From NCBI GenBank assembly GCA_021777555.1, contig JAJYDK010000020.1, positions 1 to 64,000 of the forward strand: 64,000 nucleotides of DNA. The letters are read 5' to 3'. Below the pieces are notes generated by a model, which was given only the letters and a program-made list of their open reading frames with translations, had not been told where the DNA came from and did not search any database. This document shows positions 51,368 to 59,722 of the stretch, piece by piece. Position numbers and translations under genes: made by a program. The first letter of the stretch is position 1, and each line of letters starts with the position of its first letter. Origin of the DNA: Pseudomonadota bacterium. Its GTDB lineage: Bacteria > Pseudomonadota > Gammaproteobacteria > Steroidobacterales > Steroidobacteraceae.

Positions 51368-52528
51368 ATGACAGCGAACGAGCAGCCGGCCGCAGGGCCG
51401 AAACCGAAGAAATCCGTCGCACTCTCCGGAGTGATCGCCGGCAACACCGCGCTGTGCACCGTCGGGCGCAGCGGCAATGATCTGCATTACCGCGGCTATG
51501 ACATCCTCGAGATCGCCACCGCATGCGAATTCGAGGAGATCGCACACCTGTTGATCCACGGCAAGCTCCCCAACCGCGCCGAGCTCGCCGCCTACAAGGG
51601 CAAGCTCAAATCGCTGCGCGGCCTGCCCAAGACCGTGCGCACGGTGTTGGAGACGCTGCCCGCCTCGAGCCATCCCATGGATGTGCTGCGAACCGGCGTG
51701 TCGGCCCTCGGCTGCACGCTGCCGGAGAAGGACGGCCACGAGCCCGCCGGAGCCCGCGACATCGCCGACCGCCTGATCGCCTCCCTTGGCTCGATGCTCG
51801 CGTACTGGTATCACGCCAGCCACAGCGGCCATTCGCTGATCGTGGAGACCGAGGACGAGTCGATCGGCGGCCACTTCCTGCACCTGCTGCACCGCCGGCC
51901 GCCGCCGCAGTCCTGGGTGCGCGCCATGCACACCTCGCTCAATCTCTACGCCGAGCATGAATTCAACGCCTCGACGTTCGCCTCGCGCGTCATCGCGGGC
52001 ACGGGCTCGGATATCTACTCGTGCATCGCCGGGGCGATCGGCGCGCTGCGCGGCCCGAAGCACGGGGGCGCGAATGAGGTGGCGTTCGAGATCCAGAAGC
52101 GCTACGACACGCCCGAGAGCGCCGCGACGGACATCCGGGCGCGCGTTGCCAACAAGGAGGTCATCATCGGCTTCGGCCACCCCGTCTACACCATCGCCGA
52201 TCCGCGCAACCAGGTGATCAAGGCCGTCGCGCGCGAGCTCGCCGGGGAAGCGGGGGATCTTGCGATGTTCGCGATCGCCGAGCGGATCGAGTCGGTGATG
52301 ATGGACATCAAGAAGATGTTCCCCAACCTCGACTGGTACTCCGCCGTGTCCTACCACCTGATGGGGGTGCCGACCGCGATGTTCACGCCGTTGTTCGTCA
52401 TTGCACGCACCGCCGGCTGGGCGGCGCACGTGCTCGAGCAGCGCGCCGACGGCAAGATCATCAGGCCGACCGCGAACTACGTCGGCCCCGAGCCGCAACG
52501 CTTCGTGCCCATCGAGCGGCGTCCGTAA
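51368..52528 (+). CDS. prpC: 2-methylcitrate synthase (citrate synthase family)
   Basis: Condenses propionyl-CoA with oxaloacetate to 2-methylcitrate. The 386-residue product has citrate-synthase motifs: [11 protein letters not shown], the catalytic His in [14 protein letters not shown], a second His in [15 protein letters not shown], and the Asp region in [17 protein letters not shown]. The short length without the N-terminal extension of gltA, together with prpD and prpB downstream, supports methylcitrate over citrate synthase. Confidence 0.92.
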   Translation: MTANEQPAAGPKPKKSVALSGVIAGNTALCTVGRSGNDLHYRGYDILEIATACEFEEIAHLLIHGKLPNRAELAAYKGKLKSLRGLPKTVRTVLETLPASSHPMDVLRTGVSALGCTLPEKDGHEPAGARDIADRLIASLGSMLAYWYHASHSGHSLIVETEDESIGGHFLHLLHRRPPPQSWVRAMHTSLNLYAEHEFNASTFASRVIAGTGSDIYSCIAGAIGALRGPKHGGANEVAFEIQKRYDTPESAATDIRARVANKEVIIGFGHPVYTIADPRNQVIKAVARELAGEAGDLAMFAIAERIESVMMDIKKMFPNLDWYSAVSYHLMGVPTAMFTPLFVIARTAGWAAHVLEQRADGKIIRPTANYVGPEPQRFVPIERRP

Positions 52529-52554
52529 CACTCACTCAAGCGACGGCCCACCCC

Positions 52555-54006
52555 ATGTCCTCACACACCCACGGCGCCCGGCCCGAGCCGGACAAGGTTC
52601 TCACCGATATCGCCGATTACGTGCTCGGCGCCGAGCCCGGCGGCGATCCCGCCTTCGAGACCGCCCGGTACTGCCTGCTCGACACCCTGGGATGCGGCCT
52701 CGAGGCGCTCGAGTATCCCGCCTGCGCCAAGCTCCTCGGCCCGCTCGTGCCCGGCACGATCGTGCCGAACGGCGCACGGGTCCCGGGCACGCAGTTCCAG
52801 CTCGACCCGGTGCAGGCGGCGTTCAACATCGGCGCCATGATCCGTTGGCTCGACTTCAACGACACCTGGCTCGCGGCGGAGTGGGGACATCCCTCGGACA
52901 ACCTGGGTGGGATCCTCGCCACCGCGGACTGGCTGTCCCGTCAGGCCGTGGCCGCCGGCCGCGCGCCGCTCACGATGCGCGAGGTCCTCACGGCGATGAT
53001 CCGGGCGCACGAGATCCAGGGAGTGATCGCGCTCGAGAACAGCTTCAACCGCGTCGGCCTCGATCACGTGGTGCTCGTCAAAGTGGCCTCCACCGCGGTG
53101 ATCGGACGGCTGCTCGGCCTGAGCCGCGAGGAGATCATCAACGCCCTCTCGCTCGCCTGGGTGGATGGGCAGAGCCTGCGTACCTATCGCCATGCGCCCA
53201 ATGCCGGCTCGCGCAAGAGCTGGGCCGCGGGCGATGCCACGAGCCGCGCCGTGCGGCTCGCCCTGATCGCGCGCACGGGCGAGATGGGCTACCCATCGGT
53301 GCTCACGGCGAAGACCTGGGGGTTCTACGACGTGCTGTTCAAGGGTCAGCCGTTCAAATTCCAGCGCGGCTTCGGCTCGTACGTCATGGAAAACGTGCTG
53401 TTCAAGATCTCCTACCCGGCGGAGTTCCACGCACAGACCGCGGTGGAGGCCTCGATGCAGCTGCACCACCGGCTCGCCGAAATGAACCTGACTTCCGAGG
53501 CCATCGAGCAGATCACCGTGCGTACGCACGAGGCCTGCGTACGCATCATCGACAAGCAGGGCCCGCTCGCCAACCCCGCCGACCGCGATCACTGCATCCA
53601 GTACATGATGGCCGTACCGCTCATCTTCGGGCGGCTCACGGCGGCGGACTATGAGGATCGCGTGGCGGTGGACCCTCGCATCGATGCGCTCCGCGCCCGG
53701 ATCCAGTGCGTGGAAGACCCGCAGTTCACGCGCGATTACCACGACCCGGACAAGCGCTCCATTGCGAACGCCGTGACCATCCGCCTCAAGGACGGGCGTA
53801 CGCTGCCCGAGGTGGTGGTCGAGTACCCGGTCGGGCACAAGCGCCGCCGCGGCGAGGGAATTCCCCTGCTCATCGAGAAATTCCGGCGCAATCTCGCTCG
53901 CCGCTTCCCCGAGAAGCAGCAGCGGCTCATCACGGAGCTCTCGCTCGACGCAGCACGTCTCGAGCAGACCCCCGTCCACGAGTACGTCGATCTGTACGTG
54001 ATCTGA
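52555..54006 (+). CDS. prpD: 2-methylcitrate dehydratase PrpD
   Basis: Dehydrates 2-methylcitrate to 2-methyl-cis-aconitate. The 483-residue product belongs to the MmgE/PrpD family: IADYVLGAEPGG, IRWLDFNDTWLAAEWGHPSD and AGSRKSWAAGDATSRAVRLA match the PrpD subgroup closely. Length is typical. It lies 26 bp after prpC and 13 bp before prpB, in one operon. Confidence 0.94.
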   Translation: MSSHTHGARPEPDKVLTDIADYVLGAEPGGDPAFETARYCLLDTLGCGLEALEYPACAKLLGPLVPGTIVPNGARVPGTQFQLDPVQAAFNIGAMIRWLDFNDTWLAAEWGHPSDNLGGILATADWLSRQAVAAGRAPLTMREVLTAMIRAHEIQGVIALENSFNRVGLDHVVLVKVASTAVIGRLLGLSREEIINALSLAWVDGQSLRTYRHAPNAGSRKSWAAGDATSRAVRLALIARTGEMGYPSVLTAKTWGFYDVLFKGQPFKFQRGFGSYVMENVLFKISYPAEFHAQTAVEASMQLHHRLAEMNLTSEAIEQITVRTHEACVRIIDKQGPLANPADRDHCIQYMMAVPLIFGRLTAADYEDRVAVDPRIDALRARIQCVEDPQFTRDYHDPDKRSIANAVTIRLKDGRTLPEVVVEYPVGHKRRRGEGIPLLIEKFRRNLARRFPEKQQRLITELSLDAARLEQTPVHEYVDLYVI

Positions 54007-54019
54007 GACGGAGGCGGTC

Positions 54020-54922
54020 ATGAGCACCTATCTCCTCGCAGAGAACGTTCCCGCCGAGCCCGCAGGCCGCCGTTTCGCCGCTCTGATCGGGCGCGGCCCG
54101 ATCCTGCGCATCCCCGGCGCGCACAACGGCCTCGCGGCGCTGCAGGCGAAGCGCGCGGGATTCGAGGCGCTTTATCTGTCGGGCGCGGCGATCAGCGCGT
54201 CGATGGGTCTGCCCGATCTGGGCATCCTCACCATCGAGGATGTGTGCTTCTTCATCCGGCAGGTGAGCCGCGCAACGGGCCTGCCGGTGCTGGTGGACGG
54301 AGATACCGGATACGGCGAGGCGTTGAACGTCATGCACATGGTGCGCGCCTTCGAGGATGCCGGCGCGGCGGCGGTGCACATCGAGGATCAGCTGCTGCCG
54401 AAGAAGTGCGGCCACCTGAACGACAAGAAGCTCGCGGCCCCCGAGGACATGGCGGCCAAGATCGCCGCGGCGAGGCGTGCCCGGCGCCATCTGTACATCA
54501 TCGCGCGCACCGACGCGGCGGCGAGCGAGGGTCTCGATGGGGCGGTGGCGCGGGCGCGCCGTTACCTCGATGCGGGCGCGGATGCCATCTTCCCCGAAGC
54601 GCTCACCAGCGAGGAGATGTTCCGGGAGTTCGCGCGCCGGGTGCCGGCGCCGCTGCTCGCCAATATGACTGAGTTTGGCCGCACACCCTACTTCAGCGCG
54701 GAGCAGTTCGCCGCGCTCGGCTTTTCGATGGTGATCTGGCCGGTGAGCAGCCTGCGGATCGCCGCCCGGGCCCAGGAGCGTCTCTACTCCGTCATCGCGC
54801 GCGAGGGCGGTCCGCGCAGCCTCGTTGGGGAGATGCAGACCCGCCAGGAGCTCTACGAGACCATCTCCTATGCGGACTACGAGGCGCTCGATGCCTCGAT
54901 CGTGAAGACAGTGCTTCCCTGA
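54020..54922 (+). CDS. prpB: 2-methylisocitrate lyase PrpB
   Basis: Splits 2-methylisocitrate into succinate and pyruvate, closing the methylcitrate cycle. The 300-residue product shows the phosphoenolpyruvate mutase/isocitrate lyase fold. GAAISASMGLPDLG and VDGDTGYGEALNVM carry metal ligands, and the catalytic cysteine loop is LLPKKCGHLNDKKL. It is last of prpC-prpD-prpB and ends at a hairpin. Confidence 0.95.
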   Translation: MSTYLLAENVPAEPAGRRFAALIGRGPILRIPGAHNGLAALQAKRAGFEALYLSGAAISASMGLPDLGILTIEDVCFFIRQVSRATGLPVLVDGDTGYGEALNVMHMVRAFEDAGAAAVHIEDQLLPKKCGHLNDKKLAAPEDMAAKIAAARRARRHLYIIARTDAAASEGLDGAVARARRYLDAGADAIFPEALTSEEMFREFARRVPAPLLANMTEFGRTPYFSAEQFAALGFSMVIWPVSSLRIAARAQERLYSVIAREGGPRSLVGEMQTRQELYETISYADYEALDASIVKTVLP

Positions 54923-54943
54923 ACGCGCTCACTTGGAGCGCGT
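54923..54943. terminator. hairpin shared by prpB and a convergent small gene
   Basis: ACGCGCTC (54923-54930) and GAGCGCGT (54936-54943) form an 8-bp stem with a 5-nt loop immediately after the prpB stop. No T-tract follows, so termination efficiency is uncertain. The stop of the 31-residue minus-strand gene lies inside it. Confidence 0.45.
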
Positions 54944-55024
54944 GCGGACCGAGCTCAGCGTCTCTACCGAGAAGCCCACCAGCACGAGAGCGGTGAGCAG
55001 GAGCTGCGAAACGACGATGATCAT
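54929..55024 (-). CDS. 31-residue single-span membrane peptide
   Basis: A short gene with a strong ribosome site (AAGGAAGGAAAC, about 6 bases before ATG 55024). It encodes a peptide with one hydrophobic helix, IIVVSQLLLTALVLVGFS, and a basic tail ending RTRSK. It resembles small regulatory membrane peptides in design but matches no family I recognise. It converges on prpB. Confidence 0.5.
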   Translation of the reverse strand: MIIVVSQLLLTALVLVGFSVETLSSVRTRSK

Positions 55025-55293
55025 GATGTTTCCTTCCTTCTTTCGTTCATTCAACCAACGCGCGCAGTCTAGGGTTCCGCCTCCTCCGTGACATGACCAT
55101 CGCGAGGGTGCGCGGCATAGCCTGCACGGGGGCATCCGGGGTACTCATTTCGGGATAGCCGTTTTCCGCACCCAAAGCGCGCCTTCTGCGGTGCGGAGGC
55201 CCCTGGCGTGACGGCCCGCCCGACCCCGGGTAGAATCGCGGGCCGTCCTGACGGCAACCCCTTGCCGCACACCCTGATCACCGGAGTTCCCCG

Positions 55294-55776
55294 ATGCCCG
55301 TCGCCCAAGATTCCGTCGTCACCCTCCACTACACGCTCAAGGACGATGCGGGCACGGTTCTCGACAGCTCCTCGCCGCAGGAGCCGCTCGCTTACCTGCA
55401 TGGCCATGGCAATCTCATCCCCGGACTCGAGAAGGAGCTCGAAGGGAAGAATGCCGGGGACGCGCTCACCGTGACGGTCGCCCCCGCCGACGGCTATGGC
55501 GAGTACGACGAGCGCCTGGTGCAAAGCGTGCCCCGTCGCTCGCTGCGTGGCATCAAGGACATCAAGCCCGGAATGCACCTGCACGCACAGACCGAGGACG
55601 GCCCGCGCACCGTGACCGTCACCAAGGTGCTCGGCGACATGGTGACCCTGGACGGCAACCACCCTCTGGCCGGCAAGAGCCTGCACTTCGATGTGCGCAT
55701 CGAGGATGTCCGGCCGGCCACGGAGGAGGAGCTGTCGCACGGGCACGTACACGGTGCGCACGGACATCACCACTGA
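55294..55776 (+). CDS. slyD: FKBP-type peptidyl-prolyl isomerase SlyD
   Basis: A cytoplasmic prolyl isomerase and metallochaperone. The 160-residue product has the FKBP domain with inserted IF chaperone flap (VTLHYTLKDDAGTVLD; LIPGLEKELEGKNAGD; VAPADGYGEYDE). The histidine-rich tail HGHVHGAHGHHH can bind nickel or other metals. In E. coli SlyD delivers nickel to hydrogenase; here the tail is short. It is monocistronic. Confidence 0.94.
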   Translation: MPVAQDSVVTLHYTLKDDAGTVLDSSSPQEPLAYLHGHGNLIPGLEKELEGKNAGDALTVTVAPADGYGEYDERLVQSVPRRSLRGIKDIKPGMHLHAQTEDGPRTVTVTKVLGDMVTLDGNHPLAGKSLHFDVRIEDVRPATEEELSHGHVHGAHGHHH

Positions 55777-55916
55777 TCGAGCCCCCGCGCCGGTCCCGAT
55801 GGATCGGGATCGGCCGCCCACGCTCAAGGCTCGACCCGCCCGCGAGGGCTCCTGGCCGATCGCAGCGCCGAATCCCTCGCTCCCTGATCGTGAGGACCCG
55901 CCGCCTCCGGCAGTGC

Positions 55917-56528
55917 TCAAAACCAGCCGTAATTGAAGCTGATGCTGATGCGCTCGGCGGCAAGCGGGTTGGCTGGCACCTCGTGACGCAGCCAGCTCTC
56001 GAAGAGGAGCGCGCCGCCGGCTTGCGCGGGGAGCATGATCCAGGGCTGGTTGGCCCGTCTCGCGCCCGTGCGGCGCGGCGGCGCCGCCATCATCCGTGAC
56101 AGTCTCGGGTCCTCGACTTTCAGGCCCGGGCAACCCCGGGGTGTCTTGACGTAATACGTTCCGCTGATCGTCGACAGGGGGTGGATGTGCAGCCCATGCG
56201 CCGTTCCCCTCGGCATGATGTTGACCCAGCAGTCGGTCATGGTGAGCTCGCGGTCCGTGAGATCCAGGTCGAGGGCTCGGGCGAAGGCGCCAATGTGTCC
56301 ATCGAGCGCCCGTTGCAGCTGCGCGAAGGTCGGCGACAGCTGATGCATGCGGCACACTGAGCCGTAGGATGTATACCCTCCCGGATAGTTCTTCACCGAC
56401 CAGCGCCGGCCCGCCCGATCATCCAGGCGCAATTGCCGGCACTCGCGCAACAGCCGCTCGTTGAGGTGCGCGGCGCCGGCGAGGCGCGCGGAGTAGACCA
56501 GCGTGGGGAAGAGTCGCTCGACGGGCAT
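55917..56528 (-). CDS. TIGR02466-type 2OG-Fe(II) oxygenase family protein
   Basis: A 203-residue protein of a putative 2-oxoglutarate/Fe(II) oxygenase family. The iron ligands are likely in GTAHGLHIHPLSTISGTYYV and in the distal WLRHEVPAN, with the 2OG-binding arginine in AERISISFNYGWF. The N-terminus ERLFPTLVYSARL is typical. Substrates are unknown. A perfect 16-bp hairpin and a TATACT element lie directly upstream. Confidence 0.8.
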   Translation of the reverse strand: MPVERLFPTLVYSARLAGAAHLNERLLRECRQLRLDDRAGRRWSVKNYPGGYTSYGSVCRMHQLSPTFAQLQRALDGHIGAFARALDLDLTDRELTMTDCWVNIMPRGTAHGLHIHPLSTISGTYYVKTPRGCPGLKVEDPRLSRMMAAPPRRTGARRANQPWIMLPAQAGGALLFESWLRHEVPANPLAAERISISFNYGWF

Positions 56529-56541
56529 CCGCCCAGTATAA

Positions 56542-56580
56542 CGGTCCGCGGCCGGAATCTCCCTTTCCGGCCGCGGACCG
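56542..56580. promoter_or_regulatory. perfect 16-bp inverted repeat between aceA and the oxygenase gene
   Basis: CGGTCCGCGGCCGGAA (56542-56557) pairs perfectly with 56565-56580 around a 7-nt loop. On the minus strand it is followed by GTTATACTGGGCGG and the ATG. It could terminate aceA, though it lacks a T-tract. It could also be an operator, because a -10-like TATACT lies only 6 bases before the start codon. Confidence 0.55.
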
Positions 56581-56637
56581 CAATGGCCCTTGCCCCGTGC
56601 ACGCCCCGACCGCTCTGCAGCTGGCGGGGAGGCGCGC

Positions 56638-57939
56638 TTACGAGGCGCGCTCGAACTGCTGCGCCTCCGTGCTCCCCGTCAGAGCCGTGATGGACGAGGT
56701 GCCTCCGGTGATGGCCTGCGTCAGCTCATCGAAATAGCCGGCACCGACCTCCCGCTGGTGCCGCGTGGCGCTGTAGCCGTCCTTTTCAGCGGCGAATTCC
56801 GCTTGCTGCAGCGCGACGTAGGCCGACATCTGCTGTTGCTTGTACCCGCGAGCCAGATCGAACATCGAGAAGTTGAGTGAGTGGAAGCCCGCCAGGGTGA
56901 TGAACTGGAAGCGATACCCCATGGCGCCGAGCTCGCGCTGGAACTTGCCGATGGTCGCATCGTCGAGCTTGCGCTTCCAATTGAAGGACGGCGAGCAGTT
57001 GTAGGCCAGCAGCTTGCCGGGGAAGCGCCGGTGCACCCCCTCGGCAAAGCGGCGCGCCTCCTCGAGATCGGGTTTCGCGGTCTCGCACCAGATGAGATCG
57101 GCATAGGGCGCATAGGCGCAGCCCCGCGCGATCGCCTGCTCGAGCCCCGCCCTGAGATGGAAGAAGCCTTCCGCGGTGCGCCCCTTGCCGGCATCGATGA
57201 ACGGCCGGTCACGCTCGTCCACATCGGCGGTGAGCAGGCTTGCCGACTCCGCATCCGTGCGCGCCACCAGTACCGTGGGCGCATTGCAGACATCGGCCGC
57301 GAGCCGCGCGGCGATCAGCTTGTTGACCGCCTCCTGGGTGGGCACCAGGACCTTGCCGCCCATGTGGCCGCACTTCTTGGCCGAGGAGAGCTGGTCCTCG
57401 AAATGCACTCCGGCGGCGCCCGCCTCGATCAGCTGCTTCATCAGCTCGAAGGCGTTCAGCACGCCACCGAAACCGGCTTCCGCGTCCGCGACGATGGGCT
57501 TGAGCCAATCGATGCTGTCATCGCCCTCGGCGTGATGAATCTCATCGCACCTGCGCAGCGTGGCGTTGATCCGCCGCACCACGGCGGGCACCGAGTCGGC
57601 CGGGTACAGCGATTGGTCCGGATACATCTGCCCGCTCAGGTTGGCATCCGCGGCGACCTGCCACCCGGAAAGATAGATCGCATCGAGCCCGGCCTTCACC
57701 TGTTGCATGGCCTGATTGCCGGTGAGGGCGCCGAGGGCGTTGACGAAGGGCTTTTCGTTCAGATACCGCCACAGCTTCTCCGAGGTCAGTCGGGCCAGCG
57801 TGTGCTCAACGGGAATCGTGCCACGCAGGCGCGCCACGTCCTCGGGCTGGTAGCCGCGCTCGATGCCGCGCCAGCGCGGGCTGTCGCGCCAGGTGTGGCG
57901 CAGCTCATCGGCGGTCGGTAAGGATTTGATCGGTGTCAT
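56638..57939 (-). CDS. aceA: isocitrate lyase
   Basis: The first glyoxylate-shunt enzyme; it splits isocitrate into succinate and glyoxylate. The 433-residue product has the catalytic loop [20 protein letters not shown] with its cysteine, metal-binding [18 protein letters not shown], and the closing-lid region [15 protein letters not shown]. Length matches the bacterial type. It is 18 bp downstream of aceB and on the same strand. Confidence 0.97.
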   Translation of the reverse strand: MTPIKSLPTADELRHTWRDSPRWRGIERGYQPEDVARLRGTIPVEHTLARLTSEKLWRYLNEKPFVNALGALTGNQAMQQVKAGLDAIYLSGWQVAADANLSGQMYPDQSLYPADSVPAVVRRINATLRRCDEIHHAEGDDSIDWLKPIVADAEAGFGGVLNAFELMKQLIEAGAAGVHFEDQLSSAKKCGHMGGKVLVPTQEAVNKLIAARLAADVCNAPTVLVARTDAESASLLTADVDERDRPFIDAGKGRTAEGFFHLRAGLEQAIARGCAYAPYADLIWCETAKPDLEEARRFAEGVHRRFPGKLLAYNCSPSFNWKRKLDDATIGKFQRELGAMGYRFQFITLAGFHSLNFSMFDLARGYKQQQMSAYVALQQAEFAAEKDGYSATRHQREVGAGYFDELTQAITGGTSSITALTGSTEAQQFERAS

Positions 57940-57957
57940 GGTGGGGTACTCCGGCCG

Positions 57958-59634
57958 TCAGTCGATCAGTTCATAAGCGGGAAGGGTCAGGAATTCATCG
58001 AATGCGTCCTGCTTGATCATGCGTTCGAACAGGCGTGCGGCGCTCGGGAACACCCCGTTCAGCAGTCTTTGCGCGCCCACCTCGCCGTGGATTCGGTCGA
58101 GTTCCTCGGACAGCAGCCGGTCGAACCGCTCCACCGTCACCGCCGCTCCGTCACTGGTGCGGGCGCCGTGATGCAGCCACTGCCACAGTTGCGCGCGCGA
58201 GATCTCGGCCGTAGCGGCGTCCTCCATCAAGTTGTAGAGCGGCACGCAGCCGTTGCCGCGCAGCCAGGACTCGAGATACTGCACGCCGACGCGGATGTTG
58301 GTGCGCAACCCGTCCTCGGTGATCCCGCCGTCGGGAACGGTCAGCAGGTCATCCCGGGTGACGCTCACTTCGGCGCGCGTCACGTGCAGTTGATTGGGTC
58401 CCCGCATGACCGAGTCGAACGCCTCGCGCGCCACCGTGGCGAGCCCGGGGTGCGCGATCCAGGTCCCGTCGTGTCCGGCGCGGGCCTCGCGCAGCTTGTC
58501 GGCGCGCACGCGATCCATCGCGGCCTCATTGGCCTCCTTGTCGCGAACCGGGATCTGCGCGGCCATGCCGCCCATGGCGTGCGCGCCGCGCTTGTGGCAG
58601 GTCTGGATGAGCAGATCCACGTAGGACTTGAGGAAGTGCCGGTCCATGGTCACCACGGCGCGGTCCGGCAGCAGAAAGTCGCGGCGATTGCGGAACTTCT
58701 TGATGAAACTGAAAATGTAGTCCCAGCGCCCGCAATTGAGCCCCGCGGAGTGCTCGCGCAGCTCGTAGAGGATCTCATCCATCTCGAAGGCCGCGAGGAT
58801 GGTCTCGATCAGCACCGTGGCCTTGATCGTGCCGCGGGGCATGCCGAGCGCGTCCTGCGCCGCGATAAACACCTCGTTCCACAGCCGCGCCTCGAGGTGG
58901 CTCTCCATCTTCGGCAGGTAGAAATACGGCCCCGTGCCCGCGCGCGCCAGCGCCTCGTGGTTGTTCGCGAGGTACACCGCGAAGTCGAACAGGCTCCCTG
59001 ACACCGGCTCGCCATTCACGAGCACGTGCTTCTCGGGCAGGTGCCAGCCGCGGGGCCGGACGATGAGCGTCGCGGTGCTCGCTCCCAGCCGGTAGGGTTT
59101 GCCGGTCAAGGGGTCCGTGTAGCTGATAGTGCGGCGGACGGCGTCGGCGAGATTGACCTGTCCCCGCACGAGATTCGCCCAGCTCGGGGTGCACGAGTCC
59201 TCGAAGTCCGCCATGAAGCAGCGCACCGGGGCATTGAGCGCATTGATGATCATCTTGCGATCGACGGGACCGGTGATCTCCACGCGCCGGTCGAGGAGGT
59301 CCGCCGGCACGGGAGCGATCCGCCACTGGCCCTCTCTCACCTCGGTGGTCTGCGGGAGAAACGCCGGCAGCGCGCCCTCGTCGATTTCCCGTTGACGCTG
59401 CTCGCGGGCGGCGAGCAGCTCGAGCCTTTGCGGATTGAAGCGCCGGTGAAGATGGGCCAGCAGCTGTAGCGCGAGCGGCGTCAGCACTTCCTCCGAGCGC
59501 TCCACGGGATGGCCGAGAAGCTCCACCGGGGAGCCGGCCGGCTCCCGGGAATACAGCTCGCGAGTCCTCTCGAGTACTTCGGCTCTGGCGTTCATTGGCG
59601 ATGCCCCGGCGCTGGCTGACTGTGAAGGGAGCAT
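57958..59634 (-). CDS. aceB: malate synthase A
   Basis: Condenses glyoxylate with acetyl-CoA to malate. The 558-residue product is of the A type: VEITGPVDRKMIINALNAPV, the metal-binding DFEDSCTPSWANLVRGQ, GTIKATVLIETILAAFEMDE and LNCGRWDYIFSFIKKF. The start may be ATG 59634 or the internal ATG 59595 (MNARAEVLE). It heads aceB-aceA and is divergent from the ScfR-type regulator that probably controls it. Confidence 0.96.
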   Translation of the reverse strand: MLPSQSASAGASPMNARAEVLERTRELYSREPAGSPVELLGHPVERSEEVLTPLALQLLAHLHRRFNPQRLELLAAREQRQREIDEGALPAFLPQTTEVREGQWRIAPVPADLLDRRVEITGPVDRKMIINALNAPVRCFMADFEDSCTPSWANLVRGQVNLADAVRRTISYTDPLTGKPYRLGASTATLIVRPRGWHLPEKHVLVNGEPVSGSLFDFAVYLANNHEALARAGTGPYFYLPKMESHLEARLWNEVFIAAQDALGMPRGTIKATVLIETILAAFEMDEILYELREHSAGLNCGRWDYIFSFIKKFRNRRDFLLPDRAVVTMDRHFLKSYVDLLIQTCHKRGAHAMGGMAAQIPVRDKEANEAAMDRVRADKLREARAGHDGTWIAHPGLATVAREAFDSVMRGPNQLHVTRAEVSVTRDDLLTVPDGGITEDGLRTNIRVGVQYLESWLRGNGCVPLYNLMEDAATAEISRAQLWQWLHHGARTSDGAAVTVERFDRLLSEELDRIHGEVGAQRLLNGVFPSAARLFERMIKQDAFDEFLTLPAYELID

Positions 59635-59655
59635 AGTCCGGATCCGCAGAAGAAT

Positions 59656-59690
59656 TTGACTATAGAAACTTCACACTGTTAATTTCACAC
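59656..59690. promoter_or_regulatory. aceB/regulator divergent control region with TTCACAC repeats
   Basis: TTGACT (59656-59661), 17 bp and TTAATT (59679-59684) make a possible promoter for the regulator. TTCACAC occurs at 59670-59676 and again at 59684-59690, exactly 14 bp apart, overlapping the -10. This is the best candidate operator for autoregulation and for aceB control. Confidence 0.5.
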
Positions 59691-59722
59691 ATATATCCTC
59701 TCTCACCAGGCCGAGGTCCGCC

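Noticed and set aside
51368-52528. Standard TCA citrate synthase (gltA)
   Set aside because: Short form and position directly upstream of prpD and prpB point to 2-methylcitrate synthase, although some activity with acetyl-CoA is possible.
55069-56355. 428-codon minus-strand ORF over slyD
   Set aside because: Antisense to slyD and frame-shifted relative to the 2OG oxygenase gene; no family match.
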